In this document: piece after piece, positions 37,385 through 47,219 of the stretch
Position numbering within the stretch: position 1 is the stretch's first letter
Layout: each line of letters starts with the position of its first letter
Source of the DNA: an uncultured Alphaproteobacteria bacterium
Lineage (GTDB): Bacteria > Pseudomonadota > Alphaproteobacteria > UBA2966
Assembly (NCBI GenBank): GCA_958295725.1
Contig: OY282368.1
Span: 372,001 to 436,000, forward strand
Direction: 5' to 3'
DNA length: 64,000 nt
Made by a program: the position numbers and the translations under genes
The notes under the pieces: model-generated
What the model was told of the DNA's origin: nothing
The model's input: the letters and a program-made list of their open reading frames with translations, nothing else
Database searches by the model: none

Positions 37385-38533
37385 CTACCCGTGGGCTTCC
37401 ATCTCGGCCAGGCGGCTCGCCCGGTCCTCGGCGATCAGCGCTTCGATCACCTCGTCCAGCGCCTCTCCGGCCAGCACGCGGTCGAGCTTGTGGAGGGTCA
37501 GATTCACGCGGTGGTCGGTGATGCGCCCCTGCGGGAAGTTATAGGTGCGCACGCGCTCCGACCGGTCGCCGGAGCCGACCTGGCCGCGCCGCCGCGCCGC
37601 CCGTTCGAGGTGCGCCCGCTCCCGCTCCAGCTCGTACAATCGGGAGCGCAGGATCTTCAGCGCCTTCGCCCGGTTCTTGTGCTGGGACTTCTCGTCCTGC
37701 TGGGTCACCACGATTCCCGTCGGGAGATGGATGATCCGGACTGCGGAATCGGTCGTGTTGACCGATTGACCGCCGGGCCCGCTGGCGCGGTAGACATCGA
37801 CGCGAAGGTCCTTGTCGTCGAGCGCGACGTCGATGTCCTCGGCCTCCGGCAGGACGGCCACCGTCGCCGCGGAGGTGTGGATGCGGCCGCCGCTCTCCGT
37901 TTCCGGCACGCGTTGAACCCGATGCACGCCGGACTCGAACTTGAGACGGGCGAACACGTCAGATCCGGAGATCAGCGCCTGGGCTTCCTTGATCCCGTCG
38001 AGAGTGGTTTCGGACACCTGGAGGGGCTCGAACTTCCATCCCCGTATCTCGGCATGGCGTCGATACATGCGGTAGAGGTCGGCGGCGAACAAGGCCGCCT
38101 CGTTGCCGCCGGTGCCGGCGCGAACCTCCAGGATCGCGTTCTTCCCGTCGGCGGCGTCCCGAGGCAGGAGGAGAATCTGCATCTTTCGCTCGATCTCCGG
38201 CAGCCGCTCCCGATGTTCGGCGAGCTCCTCCTCCGCGAGCGCCCGCATCTCGTCGTCGGTATCCGGGTCCCGCAGCAATTCCTCCAGGCCCGCCGCGTCG
38301 CCGCGCAGCTTCCGGAGCTCCACGGCGCCCTCGGCGACCGGGATGAGCTCGGCATACTCCCTGGACAGACGGACGAACTCCTCGCCACCGCCGGGGACGG
38401 TCGCCAGCTCGCCCTCCAGGGCGGCGCGGCGGTCGACGATCCTCCGCAGTTTCTCTTCCGGGATGCTGGCCACGGCCTCGCGCAACTCCACGGTATCGGC
38501 CGGCGTGACGCGTGACGCCGGCCCGGATTCCAC
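37385..38533 (-). CDS. prfA: Peptide chain release factor 1
   Basis: RF1 reads UAA and UAG and triggers peptide release. The catalytic GGQ lies at 254-256 and the stop-codon-reading tripeptide region is PET (210-212) within [15 protein letters not shown], the RF1 form of the PxT motif. The 382-residue length from the GTG at 38533 is about 20 longer than usual. That GTG follows the hisS stop codon without a gap. A later GTG (residue 15 or 21) could be the true start. It lies between hisS and prmC in one tightly packed leftward operon. Confidence 0.92.
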   Translation of the reverse strand: MESGPASRVTPADTVELREAVASIPEEKLRRIVDRRAALEGELATVPGGGEEFVRLSREYAELIPVAEGAVELRKLRGDAAGLEELLRDPDTDDEMRALAEEELAEHRERLPEIERKMQILLLPRDAADGKNAILEVRAGTGGNEAALFAADLYRMYRRHAEIRGWKFEPLQVSETTLDGIKEAQALISGSDVFARLKFESGVHRVQRVPETESGGRIHTSAATVAVLPEAEDIDVALDDKDLRVDVYRASGPGGQSVNTTDSAVRIIHLPTGIVVTQQDEKSQHKNRAKALKILRSRLYELERERAHLERAARRRGQVGSGDRSERVRTYNFPQGRITDHRVNLTLHKLDRVLAGEALDEVIEALIAEDRASRLAEMEAHG

Positions 38534-39787
38534 CTATTCCGCCCGTTCCAGGGCCTTGAGCGCCGCTTCCAGCGCATCGCGCGCGACTTCCCGCTGGTCC
38601 CCGGAGTCGAGATCGCGCAAGGCGACGGTGCCGCGCCCGAGCTCGTCCTCGCCCAGAAGCAGGGCCGCGCGCGCGCCGATCCGGTCGGCCCGCTTCATGC
38701 GACGCGTCACGTTCCCGTGGTAGCCGAGATCGACGACGAACCCCGAACGGCGCAGGTCGCGGGCCAGTCGCATGGCGGCATGGCGAACGCCATCGCCCAC
38801 GGGCACCAGCGAGATGGGCCGGGGCGCGCCGGGCGCACCGACGGCGAGCATGGCCAACCGTTCGATGCCGCCCGCCCAGCCGACGGCCGGCGTCGGCGGC
38901 CCGCCCATCGTCTCGATCAACCCGTCGTAGCGCCCGCCGGCGATGACTGCGCCCTGCGCGCCCAACTCCCCGGTGACGAACTCGAACGCGGTGTGGCCGT
39001 AGTAGTCGAGGCCGCGCACAAGGTGCGGGTTCCTGCGATAGCGGATCCCGAGGGCGTCCAGGCCGGAGAGAACGGCTGCAAAGAAGGCGGCGGAGTCCGC
39101 GTTCAGGAAATCCTCCATGCGGGGAGCCTCCGCCACGAGGGCGCGGTCCCCTTCGTCCTTCGAATCCAGGATCCGCAGCGGGTTGCGCTCGAGCCTCTCG
39201 CGGCTATCCTCCGACAGGCCGTCCCGCCGCGCGCCGAACCAGGCCACGAGGGCGTCGCGCCACGCGGACCTGCTTTCCGCGTCGCCCAGGGAGTTGATCT
39301 CGAGCTCCGTGCTCTTCAGCACGCCCAGGGCCTCCAGGATGTCCGCGCCGAGAGCGATGACCTCGATGTCCGCCTGGGGTTCGGCGACGCCGACGATCTC
39401 CGCGTCGATCTGATGGAACTGGCGCAGCCTGCCCTTCTGCGGACGCTCGTAGCGGAACATGGGGCCGTGCGCGAAGAAACGCAGGGGGAGCCGCTGGCTC
39501 AGGCCGCCCGAGATCACCGCGCGGGCGATGCCGGCCGTATACTCGGGACGCAACGTGATCTCGTCGCCGCCCCGGTCCCGGAAGGTGTACATCTCCTTGG
39601 CGACCACGTCGGACGTCTCGCCCAGGGTGCGTCGGAACACCTCGGTGAACTCGAGGATCGGAGTGGCGATCTCGGCGAACCCGTAGCGTTCCGACAATGC
39701 CCGCGCGGTCTCTACGACGTGGCGCTGTCTCCGGCCGTCCTCGGGCAATATGTCGTGCGTGCCGCGGACCGGCCGCGGGCGACTCAC
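38534..39787 (-). CDS. hisS: Histidine-tRNA ligase
   Basis: The 417-residue class II synthetase charges tRNA-His. The N-terminal [13 protein letters not shown], motif 2 with [16 protein letters not shown], the histidine-specific [16 protein letters not shown] and GGRYDGL are all present, followed by an anticodon-binding domain. The GTG start at 39787 overlaps the ispG stop by four bases (GTGA), so the genes are coupled. Starting here gives the expected short leader before the conserved RGTHD. Confidence 0.95.
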   Translation of the reverse strand: MSRPRPVRGTHDILPEDGRRQRHVVETARALSERYGFAEIATPILEFTEVFRRTLGETSDVVAKEMYTFRDRGGDEITLRPEYTAGIARAVISGGLSQRLPLRFFAHGPMFRYERPQKGRLRQFHQIDAEIVGVAEPQADIEVIALGADILEALGVLKSTELEINSLGDAESRSAWRDALVAWFGARRDGLSEDSRERLERNPLRILDSKDEGDRALVAEAPRMEDFLNADSAAFFAAVLSGLDALGIRYRRNPHLVRGLDYYGHTAFEFVTGELGAQGAVIAGGRYDGLIETMGGPPTPAVGWAGGIERLAMLAVGAPGAPRPISLVPVGDGVRHAAMRLARDLRRSGFVVDLGYHGNVTRRMKRADRIGARAALLLGEDELGRGTVALRDLDSGDQREVARDALEAALKALERAE

Positions 39788-40917
39788 GGCGACCTCGCCG
39801 GAGCCGCCGCGGGCGCGGCGCGAGCCGCCTCGATCTCTGCGGCGCGGCACTCGACCAGCTCGACGACGTGGTCGACGAGCCCCTCCTCGCCGATCTTGTG
39901 GTCGGCGACGCCGGAAAGATAGACCATGTGGGTCCCGCGCCCGCCGCCGGTGACGCCGATATCCGTCTCGCGCGCCTCTCCCGGCCCGTTGACGACGCAG
40001 CCGATCACCGAAAGGGACATCGGGGTCGAGATGTGCGCCAACCGCTCCTCGAGGACCCGGACGGTTTCGATGACCGGAAAGGCCTGCCGCGCGCAGGACG
40101 GGCAGGAGATCACGGTGACGCCCCGGTGCCGCAGACCGAGCGCCTTCAGGATCTCGTAGCCGGCGCGGACTTCCTCGACGGGATCCGCCGATAGGGAAAC
40201 GCGGATCGTGTCGCCGATCCCCTCCCACAACAGAGTCCCCAGTCCGATCGCGGACTTCACCGTGCCCGTCACGAGGCCGCCGGCCTCGGTGACGCCCAGG
40301 TGGAGGGGATGATCGCAAGCCGCCGCCAATTGCCGGTAGGCCGCCGCCGTGAGAAACACGTCGGACGCCTTGACGCTGATCTTGAACTCGAGGAAGTCGT
40401 TGTCCTCGAGCAGGCGCGCGTGGCCGAGCGCGCTCTCGACCATCGCCTCGGGGCACGGCTCGCCGTACTTCTCGAGCAGGTCCCGTTCGAGCGACCCCGC
40501 GTTGACGCCGATCCTCATGGAGCACCCGTGGTCGCGCGCCGCGCTGACCACCTCGCGTACGCGGGCCCCGCTTCCGATGTTGCCCGGGTTGATCCGCAGG
40601 CAACTCGCGCCGGACTCCGCCGCCTCGATGGCGCGCTTGTAGTGGAAGTGGATGTCCGCGACGATCGGGACGTCCACCGCCCGCGCGATCTCCTTCAGGG
40701 CTGCCGACGACTCCGCGTCCGGGCAGGAGACGCGGACGATATCCGCGCCCGCCGCCTCCAGCGCCCTGATCTGCGACACCGTCGCCGCCACGTCCGTGGT
40801 CGGCGTGTTGGTCATCGACTGAACGGAGATCGTCGCGCCGCCGCCGACCGCCACGTCGCCGACATGGATCCGCCGACTCTCGCGGCGCACGGTATCACGG
40901 TAGGGTCGAGCGCTCAT
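39784..40917 (-). CDS. ispG: 4-hydroxy-3-methylbut-2-enyl diphosphate synthase (flavodoxin), IspG
   Basis: The 377-residue iron-sulfur enzyme makes HMBPP in the MEP pathway to isoprenoids. The TIM-barrel half starts with [19 protein letters not shown] and contains RINPGNIG. The [4Fe-4S] ligands lie in VISCPSCAR and the later [13 protein letters not shown]. The length is typical of the short bacterial form. It lies between rodZ and hisS, an order repeated in many Alphaproteobacteria. The C-terminal tail is Ala-rich and probably unstructured. Confidence 0.95.
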   Translation of the reverse strand: MSARPYRDTVRRESRRIHVGDVAVGGGATISVQSMTNTPTTDVAATVSQIRALEAAGADIVRVSCPDAESSAALKEIARAVDVPIVADIHFHYKRAIEAAESGASCLRINPGNIGSGARVREVVSAARDHGCSMRIGVNAGSLERDLLEKYGEPCPEAMVESALGHARLLEDNDFLEFKISVKASDVFLTAAAYRQLAAACDHPLHLGVTEAGGLVTGTVKSAIGLGTLLWEGIGDTIRVSLSADPVEEVRAGYEILKALGLRHRGVTVISCPSCARQAFPVIETVRVLEERLAHISTPMSLSVIGCVVNGPGEARETDIGVTGGGRGTHMVYLSGVADHKIGEEGLVDHVVELVECRAAEIEAARAAPAAAPARSP

Positions 40918-41095
40918 TACCAGGCAAGGTATCGGTTCGCGACGGCGGCCGGGGCGGCGATGGCCGCGCGGCCCGGCGGGCATCGTGAAGACGTCACGCC
41001 GGACTGTATCACATCTGTCTGAACGAGGTCACACGGGATCCGACGGTGTGCGAATTGTGCGGACCGCCACGCCGGGGCGGCGCAACCGTGGACGG

Positions 41096-42331
41096 CTATC
41101 GTTCGACGACGGTGCCGGCGAGGAGAAGCCCGGGCGCCAGAGCGACGTTGCGGCGCACGGTTCCGGGCCGACCGAGCGTGGGCGCGACCTTGCCGTCCAC
41201 GACGATCTCGAGTCCCCCCGCGTTGCCGGTCGTGAGGAACAGACCCTCGTGATCGGGCACGAAGTACCGGTCGCCCGGACGGAGAACCCGCGTTAGCAGC
41301 AATTCGCCGTCCGCGCTCGTGACCTGGACCCAGCTGACCATCGTGGCCGTCACGATGATACGTACCTGCCCATCGTCTTCCCCGTAGGCCCGAGGTTCGC
41401 GCTCCGTATGGTCGGGCTGGGGCGCGTCGCTCGTCCCGGCGACCGGTTCGGCGGTGGCCGCCGCGGGTTCGACGGCCGACGTCTCGGTCGGTGGACGGGA
41501 TCCGGCGCCGGACGTCGGAGGCTCTTCCGCTTCCACGGGCCAGACGGGGGTGGGCGTCTCCGCCGTGTCCACAGGCTCGGCGGACGAGCCGTCCGCGGAT
41601 GCCGGGCTTCCGGACGCCGAGCTTCCGGACGCCGGAGGTCCAGTGTCCGCGCCATCCGCCCGCGACGACTCCGAAGGGGCCTCGGCGGCCACCGGATCGA
41701 CGCTGGCCGGCGTGTCGGCGGCGGGCGCCTGCACCGGGATCCCTTCCGTCTCCACGGGATCGGCCGGCGCCGGCGCATCCGCCGCGGGCCGGTCGCCGGA
41801 AGGAGCCGGCGCCAGGGCGGCGAGTCCCTCGGGAACCGGCGGAATCCGGTCGGTCGCCAATCTCCCGTTCATCTCGGCGTAATGCCAGCCCGCGTAGATC
41901 AGGCCCGCCAGCACCAGCGACAGGGCGATAAGCCATCCTCTCGGAACGCGACTCTCGGGAGTGGAAAACGGGAACACCAGCTTGGTCTCGTCACCCAGAC
42001 TCGACGTCTCCCGCTTGAACGTCTCGACGGCGCTTTCGCCGTCCAGCCCCAGAAGGTCGGCATAGGAGCGCACGAAGCCCACAGCGTAGACCGGCGCCGG
42101 CAGGTCGTCGAAACGACCTTCCTCGATCGCGGCGAGGTAGGCGCGGCGGATTCGAAGCTTGTCCGAGATCTCCGAGAGATCGAGCCCGTCGCGAACCCGC
42201 GCGGCCTTGAGGTCCGCCCCCAGACCGTCGTAATTATCGGTTTCGGCGCTCACCTCGTGAAAATGCAGCCGCCGCGCCCGTGACGGCCGGGCGAGGCTCT
42301 CCAGATCGGCTTTCGAGGGGGGGTCGGTCAT
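41096..42331 (-). CDS. rodZ: Cytoskeleton protein RodZ (HTH and DUF4115)
   Basis: The 411-residue membrane protein ties the MreB cytoskeleton to the cell wall machine in rod-shaped growth. It has an N-terminal Xre-like helix-turn-helix (about 36-100, with DLSEISDKLRIRRAYLAAIE), a juxtamembrane basic patch and one membrane helix (RGWLIALSLVLAGLIYAGW, about 131-150). A long periplasmic linker of Pro, Ala, Ser, Glu and Asp follows, with internal repeats, and then the C-terminal DUF4115 beta domain. The helix-turn-helix binds MreB in known RodZ and is not a regulator. The ATG at 42331 gives the usual cytoplasmic leader. Confidence 0.9.
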   Translation of the reverse strand: MTDPPSKADLESLARPSRARRLHFHEVSAETDNYDGLGADLKAARVRDGLDLSEISDKLRIRRAYLAAIEEGRFDDLPAPVYAVGFVRSYADLLGLDGESAVETFKRETSSLGDETKLVFPFSTPESRVPRGWLIALSLVLAGLIYAGWHYAEMNGRLATDRIPPVPEGLAALAPAPSGDRPAADAPAPADPVETEGIPVQAPAADTPASVDPVAAEAPSESSRADGADTGPPASGSSASGSPASADGSSAEPVDTAETPTPVWPVEAEEPPTSGAGSRPPTETSAVEPAAATAEPVAGTSDAPQPDHTEREPRAYGEDDGQVRIIVTATMVSWVQVTSADGELLLTRVLRPGDRYFVPDHEGLFLTTGNAGGLEIVVDGKVAPTLGRPGTVRRNVALAPGLLLAGTVVER

Positions 42332-42546
42332 GTCCTGGCCCGGTACCGCGAGTCGACAACCCGGAGGCAGTAGACCAGCAATCCCGGCGTTTTGCAACGA
42401 GTTGTCCTGCGTTCAGGACATATGGGACGGAGGGGGTTCCTCGACTGTGTATCCGGCAAGGTGCTGGACAGGGGTTTGTCCGTCGAGAGCCTGATGGGGC
42501 CGGAAGGGGCTGGATCGCCGTCCCGCGGCTCGGCGGAATCCGTGCG

Positions 42547-43803
42547 TCAGGAGCGATACCTGTCGAGCGCCCATTCGGAAGGGTCGATGTCGGCGTCGCG
42601 CCCGCCCGTCATGTCGCTCAGCAGTTTCGCCGACCCGCAGGCGAGCGTCCAGCCGAGCGAACCGTGGCCGGTGTTCAGAAACAGGCCGCGGATCCCCGTC
42701 CGCCCGATCACCGGGGAGCCGTCGGGAGTCATGGGGCGCAGGCCGGTCCAGAGAACGGCCCGCGCCAAGTCGCCGCCGTTCGGGAACAGCTCGAGCAGAG
42801 GCTCGAGAACGGATCGCGCCCGGCGCTCGTCGACGCGGCGGTCGTGGCCCGCGAGCTCCGCCGCGCCGGCGGCGCGGAGCCTGTCGCCGAGGCGCGCGAT
42901 CACGACCTTGCGTTCCTCGTCGGCTATTCCCCTCGACGGCACCTTGCCGCGGTCGGCGACGGGAACGGTCACGGAATATCCCTTGACGGGGTAGACGGGC
43001 AGGGCGATGCCCAGCGGCCGGACGAACAGGGGGCTCTCGCTTCCCATCGCGACGACGACGGCGTCGGCGTCCCGGAAGCCGGCGTCGGTCGCCACGCCGG
43101 TCGCCGCGCCGTCGGCGACGGCGATCGAGCGCGCGCGTTCGCCGTAGCGGAAGCGAACGCCGGCGCGCGCGCAGTGTCCGGCGAGTTCCCGCGTGAAGAT
43201 GTGGGCGTCGCCGCATTCGTCGAGAGGCGAATAGACGCCGCCGGCGACCGGCGTCGCCGCGTCCCCGAGCGCGGGTTCCCGCCTCAGACATTCCCGCGCA
43301 TCGAGTATCTCCTTGTCGACGCCCTCGTCGCGCAGGGCCTCGGCGTGTCCGGCCGCCGCGTCCCAGGCCCGGGGGGTGCGGAACACCGACAGGATGCCGC
43401 GCGCCGAATGATCGAACTCGATGCCTGTCGACTCCCGGACCCGGGTCAGCATCCCCTGGCTGTATACCGACAGGCGCCGAAGCCTCGCCGCGTTCCGGCG
43501 GAAGCGGGCCGGCGCGCAGTTGCGGAGGAACGCGAGTCCCCAGCGCCACATGCCGGGGTCGAGCCGCGGCACCATCCGGAAGGGGGCGTCGCGCCGCCCC
43601 ATCCAGCGCAGCAGTTGTCCGGGCAGTTCGGGCCGCGCCCAGGGCGCGGCGTGGCTGACGGAAATCTGCCCGGCGTTGGCGAAGCTGGTCTCGAGGCCCG
43701 GCCCCTCGCGCCGTTCGATCACCGAGACCTCGTGGCCGGCCTCGTTCAGGAAGTACGCGGTGGCGACGCCGACCACGCCGCCGCCGAGCACGATGACCTT
43801 CAC
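42547..43803 (-). CDS. dadA: D-amino acid dehydrogenase (DadA-like FAD oxidoreductase)
   Basis: The 418-residue flavoprotein oxidises D-amino acids to keto acids and passes electrons to the respiratory chain at the inner membrane. The dinucleotide loop GGGVVG lies at 7-12. The segments ETSFANAGQISVSHAAPWA, SPLDECGDAH and the C-terminal GHGSLGWTLACGSAKLLSD follow DadA. No alanine racemase gene (dadX) is next to it. It is divergent from an amidase gene. This pair could serve in release and use of amide- or D-amino-acid-type nitrogen sources, as an inference from context. Confidence 0.88.
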   Translation of the reverse strand: MKVIVLGGGVVGVATAYFLNEAGHEVSVIERREGPGLETSFANAGQISVSHAAPWARPELPGQLLRWMGRRDAPFRMVPRLDPGMWRWGLAFLRNCAPARFRRNAARLRRLSVYSQGMLTRVRESTGIEFDHSARGILSVFRTPRAWDAAAGHAEALRDEGVDKEILDARECLRREPALGDAATPVAGGVYSPLDECGDAHIFTRELAGHCARAGVRFRYGERARSIAVADGAATGVATDAGFRDADAVVVAMGSESPLFVRPLGIALPVYPVKGYSVTVPVADRGKVPSRGIADEERKVVIARLGDRLRAAGAAELAGHDRRVDERRARSVLEPLLELFPNGGDLARAVLWTGLRPMTPDGSPVIGRTGIRGLFLNTGHGSLGWTLACGSAKLLSDMTGGRDADIDPSEWALDRYRS

Positions 43804-43902
43804 GCCGCGATCCTCCCATCGTTACTCTCGCGCGCGGGACTCGACCGGACGGGCGGCCGGGCATAGCCTCGCGGCGACGCGCCCGCGGCCCGGGAGAGTT
43901 CC

Positions 43903-45303
43903 ATGTCGGACGACATTCTATACACACCCGCCGGCGAACTGGTCGGCCGTTATCGCGACCGGAGCCTGTCGCCGGTCGAGGTCGTGCGCGCGACCCTCGA
44001 TCGCATCTCGGCGATCGACGATGAGACGAACGCCTACGTCCTGGTCGACGCGGAGTCGGCTCTGGAGACGGCGCGGGCCTCGGAGGAGCGGTGGCGCGCC
44101 GGCGCGCCGATGGGCCTGGTCGACGGGGTTCCCTGCTCGATCAAGGATCTGGTGCTCGCCAAGGGATGGCCGACGCTGTCCGGATCGAAGACGACCGATC
44201 CCGACCGGGCATGGGACGCCGACGCGCCCTGCGTCGCGCGGCTGCGGGAGCACGGCGCCGTCATCCTCGGAAAGACGACGACGCCGGAGTTCGGATGGAA
44301 GGGGGTCACGGACAGTCCGGTATCGGGCGTCACGCGGAACCCCTGGAACCTGGACAAGACGCCGGGCGGGTCGAGCGGGGGCGCCGGGGCGGCCGTGGCG
44401 GCGGGGATGTGTCATCTCGCCATCGGCACCGACGGCGGAGGGTCGATCCGCATCCCCGCGGGCTTCTGCGGGATCTTCGGCCTGAAGCCGAGCTTCGGGC
44501 GCGTGCCCGCCTGGCCGCCGGGCCGCTTCGGCACGCTCGGGCACGTGGGTCCGATGGCGCGGACGGCGGCGGACGCGGCGCTCATGCTGACCGTGATCTC
44601 GGGACCGGACCCCCGCGACTGGACCGCCCTGCCCCACGACCCGCGCGACTACCGCGACGGTCTCGACCGGGGCGTGGAAGGCCTCCGCGTCGCCTTCTCG
44701 CCCGACCTGGGCTACGCCGACGTCGATCCCGAGATCGCCGGGATCGTCGCCGGCGCCGCCGAGTCGTTCGCCGATCTCGGCGCGGAGGTCGTCCATGAAT
44801 CCCCCGGGTTCGAAGATCCCGGAGCGGCGTTCCGGGCACTGTGGTGGGCGGGCGCCGCGAACGGACTGCGCGGGCTGACCGACGAGCGGATGAAGCTCGT
44901 CGAGCCCGATCTCGTCGCCGTGGCGGAAGAGGGAAAGCGGATCCCGCTTCTGGATTACATTGCCGCGGACGGCGAACGGGCCATCCTGGGCGCGCGCATG
45001 ATGGCGTTCCATCGGACCCGCGATCTTCTCCTGACGCCCGCCCTGGCGGTCGCCGCGTTCGATGCGGGAACGATCTCGCCCCGCGCGACCGACGACCCGA
45101 AGTGGATCACGTGGTCGCCGTTCACCTACCCCTTCAACATGACCAGGCAGCCGGCGGCGAGCGTTCCCTGCGGATTTACGGCCGACGGGTTGCCGGTGGG
45201 TTTGCAGATCGTCGGCCCCATGTTCGCCGACCACCTGGTGTTGCGCGCGGCCCACGCCTATCAGCGGGCGTTCCCCTTGACGGACAGGCGTCCGCCGGTT
45301 TGA
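43903..45303 (+). CDS. Amidase-signature family hydrolase
   Basis: The 466-residue enzyme hydrolyses an amide to acid and ammonia. The Ser-cisSer-Lys triad is readable as Lys81 (CSIKDLV), cis-Ser157 (PGGSSGG) and nucleophile Ser181 (TDGGGSIRIPA), with the usual 24-residue spacing between the two serines. It lacks the GatA-specific context (no gatB or gatC) and its C-terminal half resembles catabolic amidases. The substrate is unknown. The ATG at 43903 follows a GAGAG-type site. The next gene begins 39 nt later but has a different base composition and is probably not functionally related. Confidence 0.9.
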   Translation: MSDDILYTPAGELVGRYRDRSLSPVEVVRATLDRISAIDDETNAYVLVDAESALETARASEERWRAGAPMGLVDGVPCSIKDLVLAKGWPTLSGSKTTDPDRAWDADAPCVARLREHGAVILGKTTTPEFGWKGVTDSPVSGVTRNPWNLDKTPGGSSGGAGAAVAAGMCHLAIGTDGGGSIRIPAGFCGIFGLKPSFGRVPAWPPGRFGTLGHVGPMARTAADAALMLTVISGPDPRDWTALPHDPRDYRDGLDRGVEGLRVAFSPDLGYADVDPEIAGIVAGAAESFADLGAEVVHESPGFEDPGAAFRALWWAGAANGLRGLTDERMKLVEPDLVAVAEEGKRIPLLDYIAADGERAILGARMMAFHRTRDLLLTPALAVAAFDAGTISPRATDDPKWITWSPFTYPFNMTRQPAASVPCGFTADGLPVGLQIVGPMFADHLVLRAAHAYQRAFPLTDRRPPV

Positions 45304-45342
45304 GTCCGCCCGCCATGCAGGCCGAATACCCGGGAGCGACGG

Positions 45343-46398
45343 ATGCCGATATACCGTATCGACGACAATAAAATCGTTCCGATTCAATCCACGACGTTCA
45401 AGGAACAGGGCTTGCTGGAACGGTCGGATCTCCAGGCTCTTCTGAAGACCCGGATCGACGCGATCTCTCCGGATACGTTGGTCGTCGCCGAGGAATTCAG
45501 CGGCTGGGAGGACAGTCGGCGGAGCATCGATCTGCTGGGTATCGACAAGGACGCCAACCTCGTCGTGATCGAGCTCAAGCGCACGGAGAGTGGAGATCAC
45601 ATGGAGCTCCAGGCCCTTCGTTACGCCGCGATGATCTCCACGCTGACCTTCGACAAGCTGGTGGATATTTACAAGAGGTATTCGAGTGAAAATAACCTGG
45701 GAGGCGATGCAAAAGGCCGTTTGATTGAGTTTTTGACGCCGGATGATCTCAACGACGAGGAATTTGATCCGGAGGTGAAAGAGGTTAAAATTGTCCTCGC
45801 CTCGGCCGGGTTCTCGAAGGAGCTGACGACCTCGGTGATGTGGCTGAACGATCGTAGGCTGGATATCCGCTGTGTCCGGTTGCGCCCCTGCGACAACGAC
45901 GGACAGATACTGCTTGACGTTCAGACCGTCATTCCAATCCCGGAGGCGGAAGAGTATCAGATCGGTATCCGAGAGAAGAGGCAAAGGGAGCGGGCATCGA
46001 GACGAAGCGAACGAGACACCAGCAAGTACGACGTGACCATTGGCGACGAACGATATCCGGCACAATTCAAACGTCAAATGATGCTCTTGCTAGTTTCGGA
46101 GATACTGAAGAGAGACGGAGATCCGGAGAAAGTGTTGGAGGCTATTCCCAAGAGAAACCTCGAGGTTTTTGAAGGAGAGCTCGATTCGGTAGAAGTCAAA
46201 GAACAGCTCGACTCTGATGGAACGCCGCGGTCTAGGTATTTCTTTTGCGGAGACGGCCAACCCTTCCATGTGGAGGGCAAGACCTGCGTTCTGTCCAAGC
46301 AATGGGGTCGCGAAACGCTCGATGTAGTGGAGGGATTGGGGAAGAAGTTTCCCGAGCTGAACATCAAGTGCAGGCGGTCGGAACAAGACGACGCCTGA
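45343..46398 (+). CDS. PD-(D/E)xK nuclease-like protein (DUF91/NucS-like N-terminal domain), lower GC
   Basis: The 351-residue soluble protein has a nuclease-type core near the N-terminus: Asp63 in RSIDLLGID, then a strand with Glu77-x-Lys79 (VVIELKR), then a helix with Gln90. This D...ExK arrangement is that of the NucS/EndoMS-like DUF91 group. The C-terminal 150 residues form a second domain (KRQMMLLLVSEILKR, later TCVLSKQWGRETLDVV) that I cannot name. From about 45.65 kb the DNA is clearly poorer in GC and its codon use differs from the neighbours, a sign of recent transfer. No methyltransferase or restriction partner is adjacent. A DNA-repair or defence role is possible. Confidence 0.68.
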   Translation: MPIYRIDDNKIVPIQSTTFKEQGLLERSDLQALLKTRIDAISPDTLVVAEEFSGWEDSRRSIDLLGIDKDANLVVIELKRTESGDHMELQALRYAAMISTLTFDKLVDIYKRYSSENNLGGDAKGRLIEFLTPDDLNDEEFDPEVKEVKIVLASAGFSKELTTSVMWLNDRRLDIRCVRLRPCDNDGQILLDVQTVIPIPEAEEYQIGIREKRQRERASRRSERDTSKYDVTIGDERYPAQFKRQMMLLLVSEILKRDGDPEKVLEAIPKRNLEVFEGELDSVEVKEQLDSDGTPRSRYFFCGDGQPFHVEGKTCVLSKQWGRETLDVVEGLGKKFPELNIKCRRSEQDDA

Positions 46399-46469
46399 GG
46401 CCCTATCGACTGACGGAGCCCGTGGCGGGTTCCGTGATAGAGTGGCGCGATCCGGACCGGGAGGGTCGA

Positions 46470-47180
46470 GTGGACGAACGCATGACGGTGCCCACGACCG
46501 ACCTGGGCGAGGCGAGCCACATCGAGGTCGTCGACCGGCTCCTGGATGTCGACGGCCGACGCCTCGTCGATGTGGGGAGCGGGGACGGCGAATTCGCGCG
46601 CGCGCTGGCGGAGCGCGGGGCCCGGGTGCTGGCGGTCGAGCCGGACGAGCGGCGGACGCCGCCCGAGCTTCCGCCGGCCATCGGCGATCTCGTGACGTTC
46701 GCGGCGGCGGGCGGCGAGGCCATCCCGCTCGACGACGGGGAGGCGGACGGCGTCTTCTTCAACCGCTCCCTCCACCACGTTCCGCCGGAGCTCATGGACC
46801 GGGCCCTCTTCGAGGCGCGACGGGTTCTGACTCCCGACGACGGCTTCCTGTACGTGGTGGAACCCGACATGTCGGGGACCTGGGCCCAACTTCTGAAACC
46901 GTTCCACGACGAGACCGAGGTCCGCCGCCTCGCCATCGAGGCGCTGGACCGGACGGCGGCGCGGCTGTTCGCCGACGGAAAGGAATATCGGTACATGCTG
47001 TGGGTGCGCTTCGGCGACTTCGAGGAGTTCGCGACGCGGCCCATGATGGCGCGGCTCGGCGTCCCGGCCGAAGACGTCGAGACGCCCGAGGTGCGGTCTC
47101 TGTTCGACGCCGGCGGGACCGCCGGCGAGTACGCCTTCTCGCAGATCCTGCGGCTTCGCGTCTATCGGGGCGTGGCGTAG
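46470..47180 (+). CDS. Class I SAM-dependent methyltransferase
   Basis: The 236-residue enzyme shows a Rossmann AdoMet site LVDVGSGDGEFA, the acidic motif-II AVEPDE, a motif-IV region GVFFNRSLHHVP and a late VVEPDMSGTW. This is a UbiE/Methyltransf_11-like arrangement in which LHHV follows the active-site strand. The substrate is not predictable. I prefer the GTG at 46470 because GGAGG lies 5 nt ahead; an ATG four codons later is the alternative. It is followed at 39 nt by the NAD(P)HX repair gene and may share its transcript. Confidence 0.83.
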   Translation: MDERMTVPTTDLGEASHIEVVDRLLDVDGRRLVDVGSGDGEFARALAERGARVLAVEPDERRTPPELPPAIGDLVTFAAAGGEAIPLDDGEADGVFFNRSLHHVPPELMDRALFEARRVLTPDDGFLYVVEPDMSGTWAQLLKPFHDETEVRRLAIEALDRTAARLFADGKEYRYMLWVRFGDFEEFATRPMMARLGVPAEDVETPEVRSLFDAGGTAGEYAFSQILRLRVYRGVA

Positions 47181-47219
47181 GGACGCCGCGCGTCCGCCGT
47201 CGCCCGCCCCGCGTTCGCG

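Noticed and set aside
41408-42283. Possible tandem repeat array in the rodZ region
   Set aside because: The repeats are codon-level Pro/Ala/Ser/Glu low complexity in the RodZ periplasmic linker, a normal feature of the family.
42280-43866. 528-codon plus-strand ORF opposite dadA
   Set aside because: It is antisense to dadA with a composition typical of shadow frames in GC-rich DNA. dadA has clear FAD motifs on the other strand.
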